A stretch of DNA of 64,000 nt from Allomuricauda sp. M10 (GTDB lineage: Bacteria > Bacteroidota > Bacteroidia > Flavobacteriales > Flavobacteriaceae), in NCBI RefSeq assembly GCF_020782875.1, contig NZ_JAJGBN010000006.1, positions 124,001-188,000 on the forward strand, written 5' to 3'. The position numbers and the translations under genes are program-made. Below are positions 25,286-35,099 of the stretch, piece after piece. The notes below the pieces were generated by a model. The model ran no database searches and was not told the DNA's origin. It worked only from the letters and a program-made list of their open reading frames with translations. Position 1 is the first letter of the stretch. Each line of letters opens with the position of its first letter.

Positions 25286-27580
25286 TCAAAGTAAAGGCAT
25301 TTTTATACCCAGTGAAATATTCCGTCCCGGACTGTAGATCTCGTACGACCGGAATCGGCTCATGTGATCTAAATATTTGTGGTCCAACAGGTTATTGGCG
25401 TTCAAGAAAAATTCCATTTTTCGGTAGTGGGTGTCCAACCCCAAATGTACCAAGGTATAACCTGAAGTCTCCATTTCATTGGAAGCCACCTGATGTTGTT
25501 CAAAACTGGTATTGGTGCCAATATTGAATGTCCATTCGGTCAATTTGCCCCAATGGTCCCATGTGATGAAGATATCGTTGTTCCATTTGGTAGGCGGCAT
25601 TTGGTAGAGGTATTCGTCCTCATCGGCCAGTTTTCCTTTTAAGGAAGAAAGGGATGTTTCCAAATGTCCCCATGAAATGGCAGTTGGATGAAGGTTCAGC
25701 ATAATTTCTCCTCCATAAATGTTCGCATCGCGTTGTTGAAATTCAAACAAGGGAACCAAAACTTCCGAATCCAGATTGCTGTTGGTTTCCTCGCCTGTGG
25801 GAGTGATGTAGATATAGTCGTTGATGCTATTGTAGAACAGGCTTCCTTCCAAAGAAATTTGTTTGCCTTCATAAGCAATGCTCGCGTCCCATTCGGTATT
25901 AGTCTCCTTCACAAAATCGGGGTTACCAACTTCATACCGTTGACTTTCCAGTTTTACACCGTTGGACATCAGTTCATTGAGGTTAGGAGATCGGTAGCCA
26001 GTTGCCACACTGGTTCTTAAAATCACATGTTCCATAGGCTCAAAAGCGGCTCCCAAAGAATAACTAAGGTTGTCATAAGTTCTGGAAATAGCGGGTTGGG
26101 TCACGGTTGTATTGGTGCTTTCCTCCGTATCCAGGTTCCGGTGATCATAACGGGCTCCTAGGCTTAGGTTGAAATGATCTTCTTCCCATCGGCTCACTCC
26201 AAAAAAGCCAATATCGTTAATGTCGGCATCTGGGATCAATTGCGTAGTGCCCTTATTGCCGTTCGTGTTGTTCTTGTGCATGCCCTGTGAACCCAAAATG
26301 GTATGGAAATGACCCATTTCAGGAAGCAACCATTTTACATCATAGGTGTATGATTTGAGGATCATATCCAGATACGTGTACCCTTTTTTATTTCCTGCGA
26401 GTTCCTCGTTTTCGGTACGATGGTTGTTCTGATAGCCCAAAGTGGCCTTTATGGTGGAGGCACCTGCCAAGATGGTAGTTTTGGAGATGATCCTGTGGTC
26501 TATGACGCCATGGAAAGGGGCTTCAGTCTCAAAGGGAAACTTTTCTTTTTCCAAACTATCAATGTTGATGATGCGGCCGTCTTCGTCCTTTACAATATCC
26601 TTTCCATCCAAAATGCCATAATAGGCCTGGTTGAAGGTGTACGAAAGTTTGGAATTACCCCAAGACCTGTTTATTCCGGTAAATCCCTTGGCACCATATT
26701 CCAAAAGTCGAGTATTGGGCACCCGAAAATCAAATCCATCATAAAAGTAGTCGGATAGCAGTTTGCCAAGGGCGCTGACACCCCAATTGAATTTTTCCGT
26801 GGAACTTTTTACCCCGGCTTCAGCTCTTCCACCTCGGTTGTTAGAGTAGGTCATGGCTTCCATGTCGGCTTCCGTGGTTCCTACTTCGGCTGGTTTTTCC
26901 TCCACAAAACGAACAATGCCACCCATGGCTTCTGGGCCATAAAGTAACGAGGACGGGCCTTTTATAATCTCAATATGGTCCATCCCCAATTCATTGATAC
27001 CGATACCGTGTTCGTCATCCCATTGTTGCGTCTCAAAACGAATTCCGTCCACAACAGTCAAAACACGGTTACTAGATAGTCCCCTAATTACCGGTCTGCT
27101 GACCAACGGCCCTGTGGAAACGGCACTTACCCCAGGTACTTTGGGAATGATATCCATAACACTCATACCACCGGTCTTGGCCATTTGTTGCTTGGGAATT
27201 ACATCAATTTTAAAGGTTTCCTCTTGTTGCGGTTTTTCGTAAGCTGCGGCCACCACCACTTCATTGATGGCAAAAGGCTGTGGTTCAAGGACTATGTTCA
27301 GGTTGAGTTCCTGTTCATCATCTATTTCAAAGGTTTCCACTTCCGTTTCAAAACCCACAAAGCTTATTTGAATGGCATAAGTGCCTTTCCCAAAGCCTGA
27401 AAGGCGGAAATTTCCGGAAGCATCCGTTGCGGTTGCCTTGTTGATGGCGCTCACATAAATGGATGCGCCTTCCAAAGGTTGGTTGGTTTCATTATTGGTG
27501 ACAGTACCTTTTACAGTGGTTTGGGCCTGAATGGAGAAAAGGGCGCCCAACAAAAGTAGAGCGGATAAAAATTTGGTCAT
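25286..27580 (-). CDS. TonB-dependent outer membrane receptor
   Basis: 764 residues. I chose the ATG at 27580 because a signal peptide (FLSALLLLGALFSIQAQ) starts there; the open frame runs 37 codons further up without such a feature. Domains in order are a carboxypeptidase-regulatory-like beta domain (about 22-105, VKGTVTNNETNQPLEGASIYV), the plug (about 115-235, IEIIKGPSSLLYGPEAMGGI) and a 22-strand barrel ending in an outer-membrane C-terminal beta strand. The plug segment FETQQWDDEHGIGINELG is reminiscent of metal-type receptors, but the ligand is not certain. No SusD-like partner is present, so it is not a polysaccharide utilisation locus. Confidence 0.93.
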   Translation of the reverse strand: MTKFLSALLLLGALFSIQAQTTVKGTVTNNETNQPLEGASIYVSAINKATATDASGNFRLSGFGKGTYAIQISFVGFETEVETFEIDDEQELNLNIVLEPQPFAINEVVVAAAYEKPQQEETFKIDVIPKQQMAKTGGMSVMDIIPKVPGVSAVSTGPLVSRPVIRGLSSNRVLTVVDGIRFETQQWDDEHGIGINELGMDHIEIIKGPSSLLYGPEAMGGIVRFVEEKPAEVGTTEADMEAMTYSNNRGGRAEAGVKSSTEKFNWGVSALGKLLSDYFYDGFDFRVPNTRLLEYGAKGFTGINRSWGNSKLSYTFNQAYYGILDGKDIVKDEDGRIINIDSLEKEKFPFETEAPFHGVIDHRIISKTTILAGASTIKATLGYQNNHRTENEELAGNKKGYTYLDMILKSYTYDVKWLLPEMGHFHTILGSQGMHKNNTNGNKGTTQLIPDADINDIGFFGVSRWEEDHFNLSLGARYDHRNLDTEESTNTTVTQPAISRTYDNLSYSLGAAFEPMEHVILRTSVATGYRSPNLNELMSNGVKLESQRYEVGNPDFVKETNTEWDASIAYEGKQISLEGSLFYNSINDYIYITPTGEETNSNLDSEVLVPLFEFQQRDANIYGGEIMLNLHPTAISWGHLETSLSSLKGKLADEDEYLYQMPPTKWNNDIFITWDHWGKLTEWTFNIGTNTSFEQHQVASNEMETSGYTLVHLGLDTHYRKMEFFLNANNLLDHKYLDHMSRFRSYEIYSPGRNISLGIKMPLL

Positions 27581-27854
27581 AAGGTTGAATTTAGAAGGAT
27601 GGTCTGTTTTGGAAGGGAAATTACGAAACGAAATACCAAAAGATGATAGGTTCTTCAATTTTATGATGCCACGTCTTACTAGAAAAATCAATAAAAAAAA
27701 GACATTTTTTAATGCGGTACTTTACTCACTTTCTGTTGGTTTCGTTGTTGGGAAAAGACCAAAAATTGGTGGCGAACGATTTTTTTCATAATTTTTTTCC
27801 GAGGAATGAGTTTTATTCTAATTTTAGCTCGATCATTTAGATAATACAAGCACC

Positions 27855-28280
27855 ATGAACAACAACCTCAGAAGAGTGATAGTGGATTATAAGAAGTTGA
27901 CCCCAGAGGTACTTAAACTATTGGTGGAAAAGTACCCCGACGGTTACGGGGACAATGATGTAATTACCTTCCGCAACTTAAAGGGCGAATTGATAGAAGC
28001 CGTTGAAGTGTCTACGGACGACACCAAATATTTGGTCAAGATCAGCTTGAAATTGGAACATAGTATGGCCAATTATGACGAAGACGAAGACGACGATTTG
28101 GATACCGAAGATTTGGGCAAGATTCCTGGCAACGACGACGATTTCTCAGGTTCAGACGGTGATGATGTAGATACCGATGACGACGACGATCGTGATGATG
28201 TTGACAACGACGACGATGACGACGATGTGGATGATGTAGCGGACGACACCGACGAGGATGACGACGAAGACGACTATTGA
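27855..28280 (+). CDS. Small protein with extremely acidic C-terminal tail
   Basis: 141 residues. The first 75 form a folded-looking domain (LRRVIVDYKKLTPEVLKLLVEKYPDGYG) and the rest is almost only Asp and Glu with scattered Gly/Val. Flavobacterial relatives are often labelled DNA primase in databases, but no primase motif is present; I recognise the family but not its function. The acidic tail could bind basic proteins or divalent cations. Its stop lies 7 nt from the convergent threonine dehydrogenase stop. Confidence 0.8.
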   Translation: MNNNLRRVIVDYKKLTPEVLKLLVEKYPDGYGDNDVITFRNLKGELIEAVEVSTDDTKYLVKISLKLEHSMANYDEDEDDDLDTEDLGKIPGNDDDFSGSDGDDVDTDDDDDRDDVDNDDDDDDVDDVADDTDEDDDEDDY

Positions 28281-28287
28281 TCAGTCC

Positions 28288-29229
28288 CTAATTCCCTAAG
28301 TTTTTTAGCATTTCCTCGGTAGTCTGGTCCAAATCGAACCTAGGCTCCCATCCCCATTGTTCACGTGCTTCGGTATCATCAATGCTGCCAGGCCATGAAT
28401 CGGCGATTTGTTGCCTGAAATCCGGGGCATAACTCATTTTAAAATCGGGGATGTGCTTTTGGATGCTGGCGGCAATCTCCTCCGGAGCAAAGCTCATACC
28501 TGCCAAATTGTAAGAGGAACGGACCTTGATCTGTTCCGCAGGACTGTCCATCAAACTGATAGTGGCCCTTATAGCATCGTCCATGTACATCATCGGTAGT
28601 TTGGTGCCCATTTTCAAAAAGCTTTCGTATTGCCCGGTTTTAAGCGCTTCATGATAGATTTCCACGGCATAATCCGTGGTTCCACCACCCGGCATGGTCT
28701 TCCAACTGATCAATCCAGGGTAGCGGACACTGCGCACATCCACCCCATATTTTTTAAAATAGTACTCGCACCAACGTTCCCCTGATTGTTTGCTGATCCC
28801 ATACACTGTGCTGGGTTCCATGATGGTGCTTTGCGGGGTGTCATCCTTAGGGGTATTCGGCCCGAAGACTGCGATACTGGATGGCCAAAAAATCTTGTTG
28901 ATCTTGCTTTCCTTTGCCAAATTAAGCACATTGAACAGGGAATTCATGTTCAGGTTCCAGGCCCGCATCGGGAATTTCTCCGCGGTGGCACTGAGCATGG
29001 CGGCCATTAAGTAGATTTCATCAATATCGTAATGCATCACTACATCTTCAATGGCGGCATAATTGGTGGCGTCCAATAGCTCAAACGGACCGGATTGCAT
29101 CAAGGAATCCGTGCCTTCCCGTATATCACTCGCGATTACATTGTCCGCACCATATTTGTTCCTAAGTTCAATGGTAAGTTCCGTGCCGATTTGGCCGCAA
29201 GCGCCAATAATAAGTATAGGTTTGTGCAT
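28288..29229 (-). CDS. L-threonine 3-dehydrogenase (short-chain, epimerase-like type)
   Basis: 313 residues with the NAD-binding GACGQIGTEL at the N-terminus and the catalytic Tyr-Lys pair in VYGISKQSGE. The stretches VRYPGLISWKTMPGGGTTDYA and LPMMYMDDAIRA are typical of the UDP-galactose-epimerase-like threonine dehydrogenases. It oxidises L-threonine to 2-amino-3-oxobutyrate in threonine breakdown. The start at 29229 removes a 39-residue extension that lacks the family pattern and would cross the divergent promoter region. Confidence 0.9.
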   Translation of the reverse strand: MHKPILIIGACGQIGTELTIELRNKYGADNVIASDIREGTDSLMQSGPFELLDATNYAAIEDVVMHYDIDEIYLMAAMLSATAEKFPMRAWNLNMNSLFNVLNLAKESKINKIFWPSSIAVFGPNTPKDDTPQSTIMEPSTVYGISKQSGERWCEYYFKKYGVDVRSVRYPGLISWKTMPGGGTTDYAVEIYHEALKTGQYESFLKMGTKLPMMYMDDAIRATISLMDSPAEQIKVRSSYNLAGMSFAPEEIAASIQKHIPDFKMSYAPDFRQQIADSWPGSIDDTEAREQWGWEPRFDLDQTTEEMLKNLGN

Positions 29230-29257
29230 TAAAATTGAAGTTAATTCGGTTTGGGAG

Positions 29258-29265
29258 CAAAGATA
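29258..29265 (-). promoter_or_regulatory. Probable -7 box of the threonine dehydrogenase gene
   Basis: The minus strand reads TATCTTTG, matching TAnnTTTG, 28 nt before the start at 29229. No good -33 element is visible. It supports the shorter start of the dehydrogenase. Confidence 0.45.
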
Positions 29266-29293
29266 CCCTTTATTAAAATTTGTACATTCGCCT

Positions 29294-29794
29294 ATGCGAA
29301 AATTGTTAGTTGCCCTTTTTATTTTTTCAGTTGTAGCAGGATGCAAAAAAACTGATGAAGGTACTGTGGACCAATCAGCTAAAGTGGATTTGACCTTTGA
29401 CTACCAGAAATTGCCAACTAGGGCCACCATCAACCTGAAGGCTACCGAAATTTTGGATGGCTGGGAGGAGTTCAAGGCGTTCGATGCCAGTTTTGATGTG
29501 TTGTACAAGGCCACCAATACGGAAGATTTGGCACTGGCCGTTGACGACCTTATCGAAAAGGAAAAGAAATTGAACGAGGGCAATTACCCCGAGTTGTTCG
29601 ATACCTTTCAGATCAAAAGCAGACAACGGGTAATCAGGACATATTTATACATGGTAAAAGCCAGCATCCTGGAGAACCAACCCACTACAGAACCTTCTGT
29701 GGATATGATAAAGGCTTACAATGCCATGCGCAAACAATTCAATACAATTGTGAACAGTCAATTGGACAAAAAATTGATTCTGGATGAAAACTAA
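29294..29794 (+). CDS. Small lipoprotein of unknown function
   Basis: 166 residues from the ATG at 29294, which opens a lipoprotein signal (KLLVALFIFSVVAGC, Cys at 17). The mature part is helical and charged. The frame extends 77 codons upstream, overlapping the divergent dehydrogenase gene, but only the inner start gives an export signal. It overlaps the next gene by 11 nt, so the two secreted proteins are likely translated together. No domain recognised. Confidence 0.75.
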   Translation: MRKLLVALFIFSVVAGCKKTDEGTVDQSAKVDLTFDYQKLPTRATINLKATEILDGWEEFKAFDASFDVLYKATNTEDLALAVDDLIEKEKKLNEGNYPELFDTFQIKSRQRVIRTYLYMVKASILENQPTTEPSVDMIKAYNAMRKQFNTIVNSQLDKKLILDEN

Positions 29795-30293
29795 AGCCGT
29801 TATTTTCTTTGGCTATTTGTTGACCACGTTAGCCGTTAGTGCTCAGGTTTCCGACAAACAAAAAATCAATGAAGTGTTGGATAACTGGCACCTTGCCGCC
29901 GCCAATGCCGATTTTGATGCTTACTTTGGATTGATGACCAAAGATGCCGTTTTTTTAGGAACGGATGCCATGGAAAATTGGCAGAATGAAGCGTTCAGAA
30001 GTTTTTCCAAACCGTATTTTGATAGGGGAAAGGCTTGGAGTTTTACATCTGTGCAACGCAATATTTACATGAACGAAGGCAAGACGTTTGCTTGGTTTGA
30101 TGAATTATTGGACACCCAAATGAAAATCTGTAGGGGTTCAGGGGTGCTTAAAAAAGTGAATGGGCAATGGAAGATTGCCCATTATGTATTGTCGATTGCC
30201 GTCCCCAATGAAAATGTGGACGAACTTATCCAGATTAAGGAAAAAAAGGATGATGAGTTGCTTTTGGAGCTAAAGGCCAAGCAACAAAACTAG
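29784..30293 (+). CDS. Secreted NTF2/SnoaL-like protein
   Basis: 169 residues with a signal peptide cleaved near VSAQ (residue 21). The body has the SnoaL-like layout: a helix with NEVLDNWHLAAANADFDAYFGLM, then curved strands ending GQWKIAHYVLS. Such folds bind small ligands or act as simple enzymes in the periplasm. It is coupled to the preceding lipoprotein gene by overlap and meets the TPR gene tail to tail with a 4-nt overlap. Confidence 0.8.
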   Translation: MKTKAVIFFGYLLTTLAVSAQVSDKQKINEVLDNWHLAAANADFDAYFGLMTKDAVFLGTDAMENWQNEAFRSFSKPYFDRGKAWSFTSVQRNIYMNEGKTFAWFDELLDTQMKICRGSGVLKKVNGQWKIAHYVLSIAVPNENVDELIQIKEKKDDELLLELKAKQQN

Positions 30294-30988
30294 TTTCCTT
30301 CGGTAGTTCCCTCTTTCTTTCTGGCTTCCAAAGCTTGTTTGCTTAAACTGGCCAAATTAAAATTCGGTGCAATTTTAAGTGCTTCGTCAATGGATGCAAT
30401 GGCTAAATCGAAATTGTTCCTGTCCTGGTTAAAGTCCACCAAACCTTTAAGATGATAAAAAGCAGCTTTAAGAGGCACTTCATAGGGTTGTTGTCTTTCG
30501 TAAAAGGCATAGAGCATATCATCCTTGGCATTGGCAATACCGTATTCAATGTTGGTAGCGGCACCTGCAATATCCCCCGTCTGAATTTTTAGATCGGCCA
30601 TTTCGTAGGCTACATAAGGAGAGGGTTCTCTCTTATAAAGTTCTTCGAACTGTTCCAATGCCCTTTTGGGTTGGTTCAGGGCTTTTAAGGAAACGGCTTT
30701 GATCTGTACGGCCAAATCGGAATCGGTTGTGTTCGCCTCGATCCCAATGGTATTCAAGGCCTGCATGTGTTGTCCGTTGTTCATGTAAACAAAGGCCAAG
30801 GTGTCCTTTCTCTCCTTGGATGGGGAAAGCACATTCAAATGGGTCAAGGCCCCAATGATACCGTTCACATCGCCTTGCAAGCGCATTTCGTTGTAAAAAG
30901 CTTCATAATGCTTCAATAATTCGCTCTTGGTTTGAGAAAATCCATTGATTCCCATGAATAACAACAGCGCAAATACAATCTTTTTCAT
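30290..30988 (-). CDS. Secreted TPR-repeat protein
   Basis: 232 residues with a signal peptide cleaved near GFSQ (residue 19). Several degenerate tetratricopeptide repeats follow, for example ALNQPKRALEQFEELYKREP and LAIASIDEALKIAPNF. Proteins of this type serve as periplasmic scaffolds; no enzyme motif is present. It is a single gene between convergent and co-directional neighbours. Confidence 0.75.
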   Translation of the reverse strand: MKKIVFALLLFMGINGFSQTKSELLKHYEAFYNEMRLQGDVNGIIGALTHLNVLSPSKERKDTLAFVYMNNGQHMQALNTIGIEANTTDSDLAVQIKAVSLKALNQPKRALEQFEELYKREPSPYVAYEMADLKIQTGDIAGAATNIEYGIANAKDDMLYAFYERQQPYEVPLKAAFYHLKGLVDFNQDRNNFDLAIASIDEALKIAPNFNLASLSKQALEARKKEGTTEGN

Positions 30989-31070
30989 TGATCTTCAAAT
31001 TAGTGCGCCAAAACTAAAAAAATTATTGCTACCCTCCTGTTAAGAATCCCATAAGTAAAGGTTATGCGCA

Positions 31071-31880
31071 TCAAGAAAGGATTGAAGTGGTAAATTGATG
31101 CCCTTTTTGAAGGAATTTTTTGCTTTTTACGCGTTTGCCCTTATCCAGAATCGGAAGATTTTGGTATTCAGGCGGAGGAACTCCACGCTTTTTGGCCTCA
31201 TTGGAATAATATTCTTTTTTACTGGGATGCAGTGGATACACCCCATTGAAGATTTCACCCCAATACTCTTCGGCAATGATGGTAGTGATCATATGTATGC
31301 AATCTTCCAGTTGGATCAGGTTAACCGAATGATGCCCGTTCTTTAAATCCTTTTTACCCGATAATTGTTTGATGGGATGTCGGTTTGGACCGATCAGTCC
31401 ACCGAACCTTAAAATGGTGGTCAATCGGCTGGAATCGTTGCAAAAAAGTTGCTCGCTGGCCAACAATTCCCTGCCCGATTCCGTAATGGGATTGGGTAGT
31501 GTGTCTTCGGTAACATCACCGTCTTCATCGCCATAAACGGCCGTACTGCTCACAAAAAGGATTTTGGAAACGGAACTATTTTGAATCTTTGAACGCAGTA
31601 GTTTCATTTTTTCAATAAAACTTTCAGCATTACCGTGTCTAAGTTTGGGAGGCACATTGATGATCAAAATATCGATATGGGACAAAAAGGTTTCGATGTA
31701 CCCATCAATACTATTTTCCGATAAGGAAATATGATAGGGAACAATGCCCAAATTTTGAAGCGCTTCCAATTTATCGGAAGAGGTAGTGGTCCCGTGCACC
31801 TCCACCCCCTTTTCGACCAATCTCTGGGCCAAGGGCAATCCCAGCCAGCCGCAACCTAAAACCCCTATCCTTTTACTCAA
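31071..31880 (-). CDS. NAD-dependent epimerase/dehydratase-like protein (YeeZ type)
   Basis: 269 residues with a Rossmann start (IGVLGCGWLGLPLAQRL) and a reductase-like core (VSKILFVSSTAVYGDEDG). The catalytic Tyr is followed by GDEDG rather than the YxxxK spacing, so catalysis may be lost or altered. The SDR-like YeeZ family has no firmly assigned substrate. Its start overlaps the end of the M28 peptidase gene by 8 nt, so the two form an operon. Confidence 0.8.
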   Translation of the reverse strand: MSKRIGVLGCGWLGLPLAQRLVEKGVEVHGTTTSSDKLEALQNLGIVPYHISLSENSIDGYIETFLSHIDILIINVPPKLRHGNAESFIEKMKLLRSKIQNSSVSKILFVSSTAVYGDEDGDVTEDTLPNPITESGRELLASEQLFCNDSSRLTTILRFGGLIGPNRHPIKQLSGKKDLKNGHHSVNLIQLEDCIHMITTIIAEEYWGEIFNGVYPLHPSKKEYYSNEAKKRGVPPPEYQNLPILDKGKRVKSKKFLQKGHQFTTSILS

Positions 31881-34143
31881 ACGTTAAGGTTTTAATGGTC
31901 AATATGGCATCGTTCAGTACAAACGGCATGGGAATGCTGGTTTCCGGTCTTTGGGGAACGCTGAACTCCTTATTGGTGAGCAGGTCGTTGGAAGCTTCAT
32001 AAAAACTGAGTTCCAAAACCGAATCTTTTGGAAAACTCAATTCCAGTTCCGTGAAATCGTTATTGGTGATGTAATGGGTGATCAATCTGCTGTTCCGATT
32101 TTGTAAAAAGTAGGGCGACAGGGGAATACGGTTAGCCGTGGCGGCATTTACAGGTGTGGCGTTCGTGTACACATCCAAACGGTTCACATTTCGTTTTGGG
32201 GTAACGCAAAGTTCAATGATCCGTTCTTCACCAATTACGGTGTCCTTAACCATATCGATTCGCGGTAGGGCAATATCCTTTTTAGGGGCATCCGATATGT
32301 AGTTCAATTGGGTCCTGTACTTGCTAAATAGGGTCTCGGCTTCGGGTTTTCTTTTATCATTTCCCAAAAATTGGGCATTCCATCCAATTAGTTTTTGGTC
32401 ATAGGTACCCCAAACTGAAGTATCGTTATCGGCATCGTAAATATAGACCAGACTACTGGGTTTTGGTCGTTTTTGGTTGAAATCGGATTGTAAATGGCTC
32501 ATGATTCCGAAAACAAAGAAGAGGAACAAGAATAGATAGGACAACCGCCCTTTACTTTTCAGTTGACCAAAGAATGGAAGCACCAATAAGAACAGCAATG
32601 TAGTGAACAGGGTAGCGGCCATCATCATTTTAAGTCCGAGCCCAACAGGAAACATTTTGATGAAGGGCGAGTAGATCAACACTGCCGGCAGTGCCAAAAA
32701 CACCAAAAGGTACGGACTGGGTTCTTCTTGGTTGATGGTCACCATAAAAGCCGCCAACAAACCGAATAATGGTATAATGAAAAAGCTGGCTCCTTTTAGA
32801 TACGCGGCCACCAATCCACAAATGATCAACCAGATAACGATAGGGGCCACCAATATGTTGGGAGTGCTTATTTTTTTGAACTTGTGATAGGTATAAAAAC
32901 AAACAAACAAAGCAAAGGTTACATAAACAGCGATATACGTATACCCATTATAAGTGAAGCCATGGAGCATATCCTTAAAACCGGGATACCACCAGGTGAT
33001 CATCGTCCAACAGAAATAGCCCACCACACCATTGACCACCAGAGTGATCAACAGGGGCAAAAACCCTTTCAAGATTTCTTTGGCATTCAGACGTTCTTTC
33101 TTAAAACCAAGGACCAAAAGCGCTACAAATGCCAAAAGTGACAAACCGAACATGGGCCATATCCATTCGAAAGGGTAGGAGACCAACCTAAAAAAGGGTA
33201 GGTTGAAATAAATGTAATCGTCCAAACTTTTCAGGTTGTTGAGATTGGCATTGCTGAAATAGTGCAATAAAGGCATTAAATAACTTCCTTGATGGGCCAA
33301 TGTCTTTTTATCCAGTCGATCATAGGTGTCCAAAGCGGTGTGGTAATCAAAATGATCATCGATAAAAGCAAAATTAAACCCATCTATATCGCCATCTTCC
33401 CTAAAAACAGTAAGGTCGGTATCGTTGGGAAGCATCTTGTAAATACTGTAGACCAATGAATTGGCCACAGGAAATTGTGGCTTTGCCTTAGTGAATTCTT
33501 TGATGAGGGTACCATTGCCACGGTTCGTTTCAATGAGCATGTAACTGGGTCCACCGCTGCCACGTGCCTCAAAGTTGAGTGCAAGTCCTACATCCTTGGC
33601 CCAAGGGTGGCTGTTCACAAAAAGATCGGCCCCGTTCAGGCCCAATTCCTCCGCATCTGAAATGAGAATGATGATGTCGTTCTTGGGGGTTTCGTTACTG
33701 GCCAAAAGGGTCCGAACCCCTTCCAAAATGGTGGCGACTCCGCTTCCGGCATCACTGGCGCCGTAAGAGGAATGGGGTCCGCTATCGTAGTGCGACAGCA
33801 AAAGAAGTGCCTTCCCTTCCCCAGAACCTTTTATTCGGGCCAAAATATTGGTGGCCCTACTCAAATTGGCCCAGTCACCTGCAGTATAACCTTCTTGGGT
33901 GGTGGTCTCCAAGCCCATTTTTTTCAATTCAGCAATGATATAGCTTTTAACCCGGTCATGTCCGGGAAAACCTACCGCATGGGGTTCCATGGATATATTT
34001 TTCACATGTACCAAGGCCCGATCTGTGGAAAAAGAATCCATTGAAATAGTGGAATCCGGGTGGTAAGTAGGCATCAAAGATGTAAAGCTCCAATACACTG
34101 CAATACTAAGGAGCAAAAGGGCAAGGGTTCGGGAGAATTTCAT
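31873..34143 (-). CDS. Membrane-bound M28-family metallopeptidase
   Basis: 756 residues. An N-terminal anchor is followed by a zinc peptidase domain (about 40-310) with the expected ligands: LLSHYDSG, GASDAGSG, SDAEELG and NFEARG, and a last His in DHFDYHT. About eight membrane segments follow (about 335-590), then a periplasmic C-terminal beta domain. This layout resembles vacuolar and ER membrane M28 peptidases (Pff1/ERMP1-like). It should cleave amino-terminal residues from peptides in the periplasm. It is the first gene of an operon with the YeeZ-like gene. Confidence 0.9.
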   Translation of the reverse strand: MKFSRTLALLLLSIAVYWSFTSLMPTYHPDSTISMDSFSTDRALVHVKNISMEPHAVGFPGHDRVKSYIIAELKKMGLETTTQEGYTAGDWANLSRATNILARIKGSGEGKALLLLSHYDSGPHSSYGASDAGSGVATILEGVRTLLASNETPKNDIIILISDAEELGLNGADLFVNSHPWAKDVGLALNFEARGSGGPSYMLIETNRGNGTLIKEFTKAKPQFPVANSLVYSIYKMLPNDTDLTVFREDGDIDGFNFAFIDDHFDYHTALDTYDRLDKKTLAHQGSYLMPLLHYFSNANLNNLKSLDDYIYFNLPFFRLVSYPFEWIWPMFGLSLLAFVALLVLGFKKERLNAKEILKGFLPLLITLVVNGVVGYFCWTMITWWYPGFKDMLHGFTYNGYTYIAVYVTFALFVCFYTYHKFKKISTPNILVAPIVIWLIICGLVAAYLKGASFFIIPLFGLLAAFMVTINQEEPSPYLLVFLALPAVLIYSPFIKMFPVGLGLKMMMAATLFTTLLFLLVLPFFGQLKSKGRLSYLFLFLFFVFGIMSHLQSDFNQKRPKPSSLVYIYDADNDTSVWGTYDQKLIGWNAQFLGNDKRKPEAETLFSKYRTQLNYISDAPKKDIALPRIDMVKDTVIGEERIIELCVTPKRNVNRLDVYTNATPVNAATANRIPLSPYFLQNRNSRLITHYITNNDFTELELSFPKDSVLELSFYEASNDLLTNKEFSVPQRPETSIPMPFVLNDAILTIKTLTFE

Positions 34144-34264
34144 GTTTTGGTTTGTTGGAACATAAATGTATGAATTTATGAAAGGTTCTCATATTTAGAT
34201 GTTAAAAATTAGGTTATTCACTAAAAAAAGCTATATTTATTATTCAACTTTAAATTCTAACCAT

Positions 34265-34735
34265 ATGGCAATCAAAAGTTTTCAAGGCGTACGTTCCAAG
34301 GAGGAGAACAAGAAGAAATACAATGCCCCTATTTTGGTGGAAGACTATATGTCCAAAAAGCTGATTACTTTTTCCCCGGATCAGTCTATTTTGGAAGTCA
34401 TGGAAACCTTTGCCAAGCACCACATTTCTGGTGGACCTGTGGTGGATAACAATGGTTTTTTGGTTGGAATCGTATCCGAAGCGGACTGTATGAAACAGAT
34501 TTCCGAGAGTAGGTATTTCAATCAACCCATTTTGGATAAGAGTGTAGAGCGTTTCATGACCAAGAATGTGGAGACTATTCCATATGATATGTCCATTTTT
34601 GATGCTGCAGGTGTTTTTGCCCGTCATAATAGGCGTAGGTTGCCCGTCATGAAAAATGACATTTTGGTAGGGCAGATCAGCCGAAAGGATATCGTGGTGG
34701 CCGCTCTTAAACTGACCGCCCAGAGCTGGAAATAG
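34265..34735 (+). CDS. Tandem CBS-domain protein
   Basis: 156 residues from the ATG at 34265. Two CBS motifs follow a short basic leader: VEDYMSKKLITFSPDQSILE...GGPVVDNNGFLVGIVSEADC and VERFMTKNVETIPYDMSIFD...RRLPVMKNDILVGQISRKDI. Such stand-alone pairs bind adenine nucleotides and act as energy sensors for a partner protein. The longer frame (22 codons upstream) covers AT-rich leader DNA and is rejected. Partner unknown. Confidence 0.9.
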   Translation: MAIKSFQGVRSKEENKKKYNAPILVEDYMSKKLITFSPDQSILEVMETFAKHHISGGPVVDNNGFLVGIVSEADCMKQISESRYFNQPILDKSVERFMTKNVETIPYDMSIFDAAGVFARHNRRRLPVMKNDILVGQISRKDIVVAALKLTAQSWK

Positions 34736-34736
34736 C

Positions 34737-35090
34737 TTATTCCCGCTTTACGATCATATAATAATCATTATCAAGCGGTAGGTAACCAAGATCATACACA
34801 AAATAGTAGGTACTGCCTTTTTTGGTGGTATACAGGTTGGTAATATACTCAAAGTCAAAGCCTTTATCCAGCAAACGCATTTTAGTGGTCTTGGTCTTTC
34901 CTTCATTTAAGGGAAAACTGTTGAGGATGCGGTAATTTTTCCTGAGTTTGTTGTTAATGTTTCGAACCAGGTTCTTGCTATCGCGGTTCAGTTTGTTGTT
35001 ATAGGAGTTCCGGCAGTGGTCCGAGCAGAATTTTTGGTCTATCCGCCCCACCAATTTTGCACCGCATTCCAAACATTTTCTTTCAGACAT
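34737..35090 (-). CDS. Small zinc-finger protein
   Basis: 117 residues. An N-terminal zinc ribbon (CLECGAKLVGRIDQKFCSDHC, about residues 6-26) is followed by a basic helical region and a beta-rich C-terminus (YYFVYDLGYLPLDNDYYMIVKRE). Flavobacterial genomes commonly contain this short protein near pentapeptide or CBS genes; function unknown. Its stop is 1 nt from the convergent CBS stop. It may be co-transcribed with the pentapeptide gene upstream (gap 9 nt). Confidence 0.75.
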   Translation of the reverse strand: MSERKCLECGAKLVGRIDQKFCSDHCRNSYNNKLNRDSKNLVRNINNKLRKNYRILNSFPLNEGKTKTTKMRLLDKGFDFEYITNLYTTKKGSTYYFVYDLGYLPLDNDYYMIVKRE

Positions 35091-35099
35091 GGCATAAGA

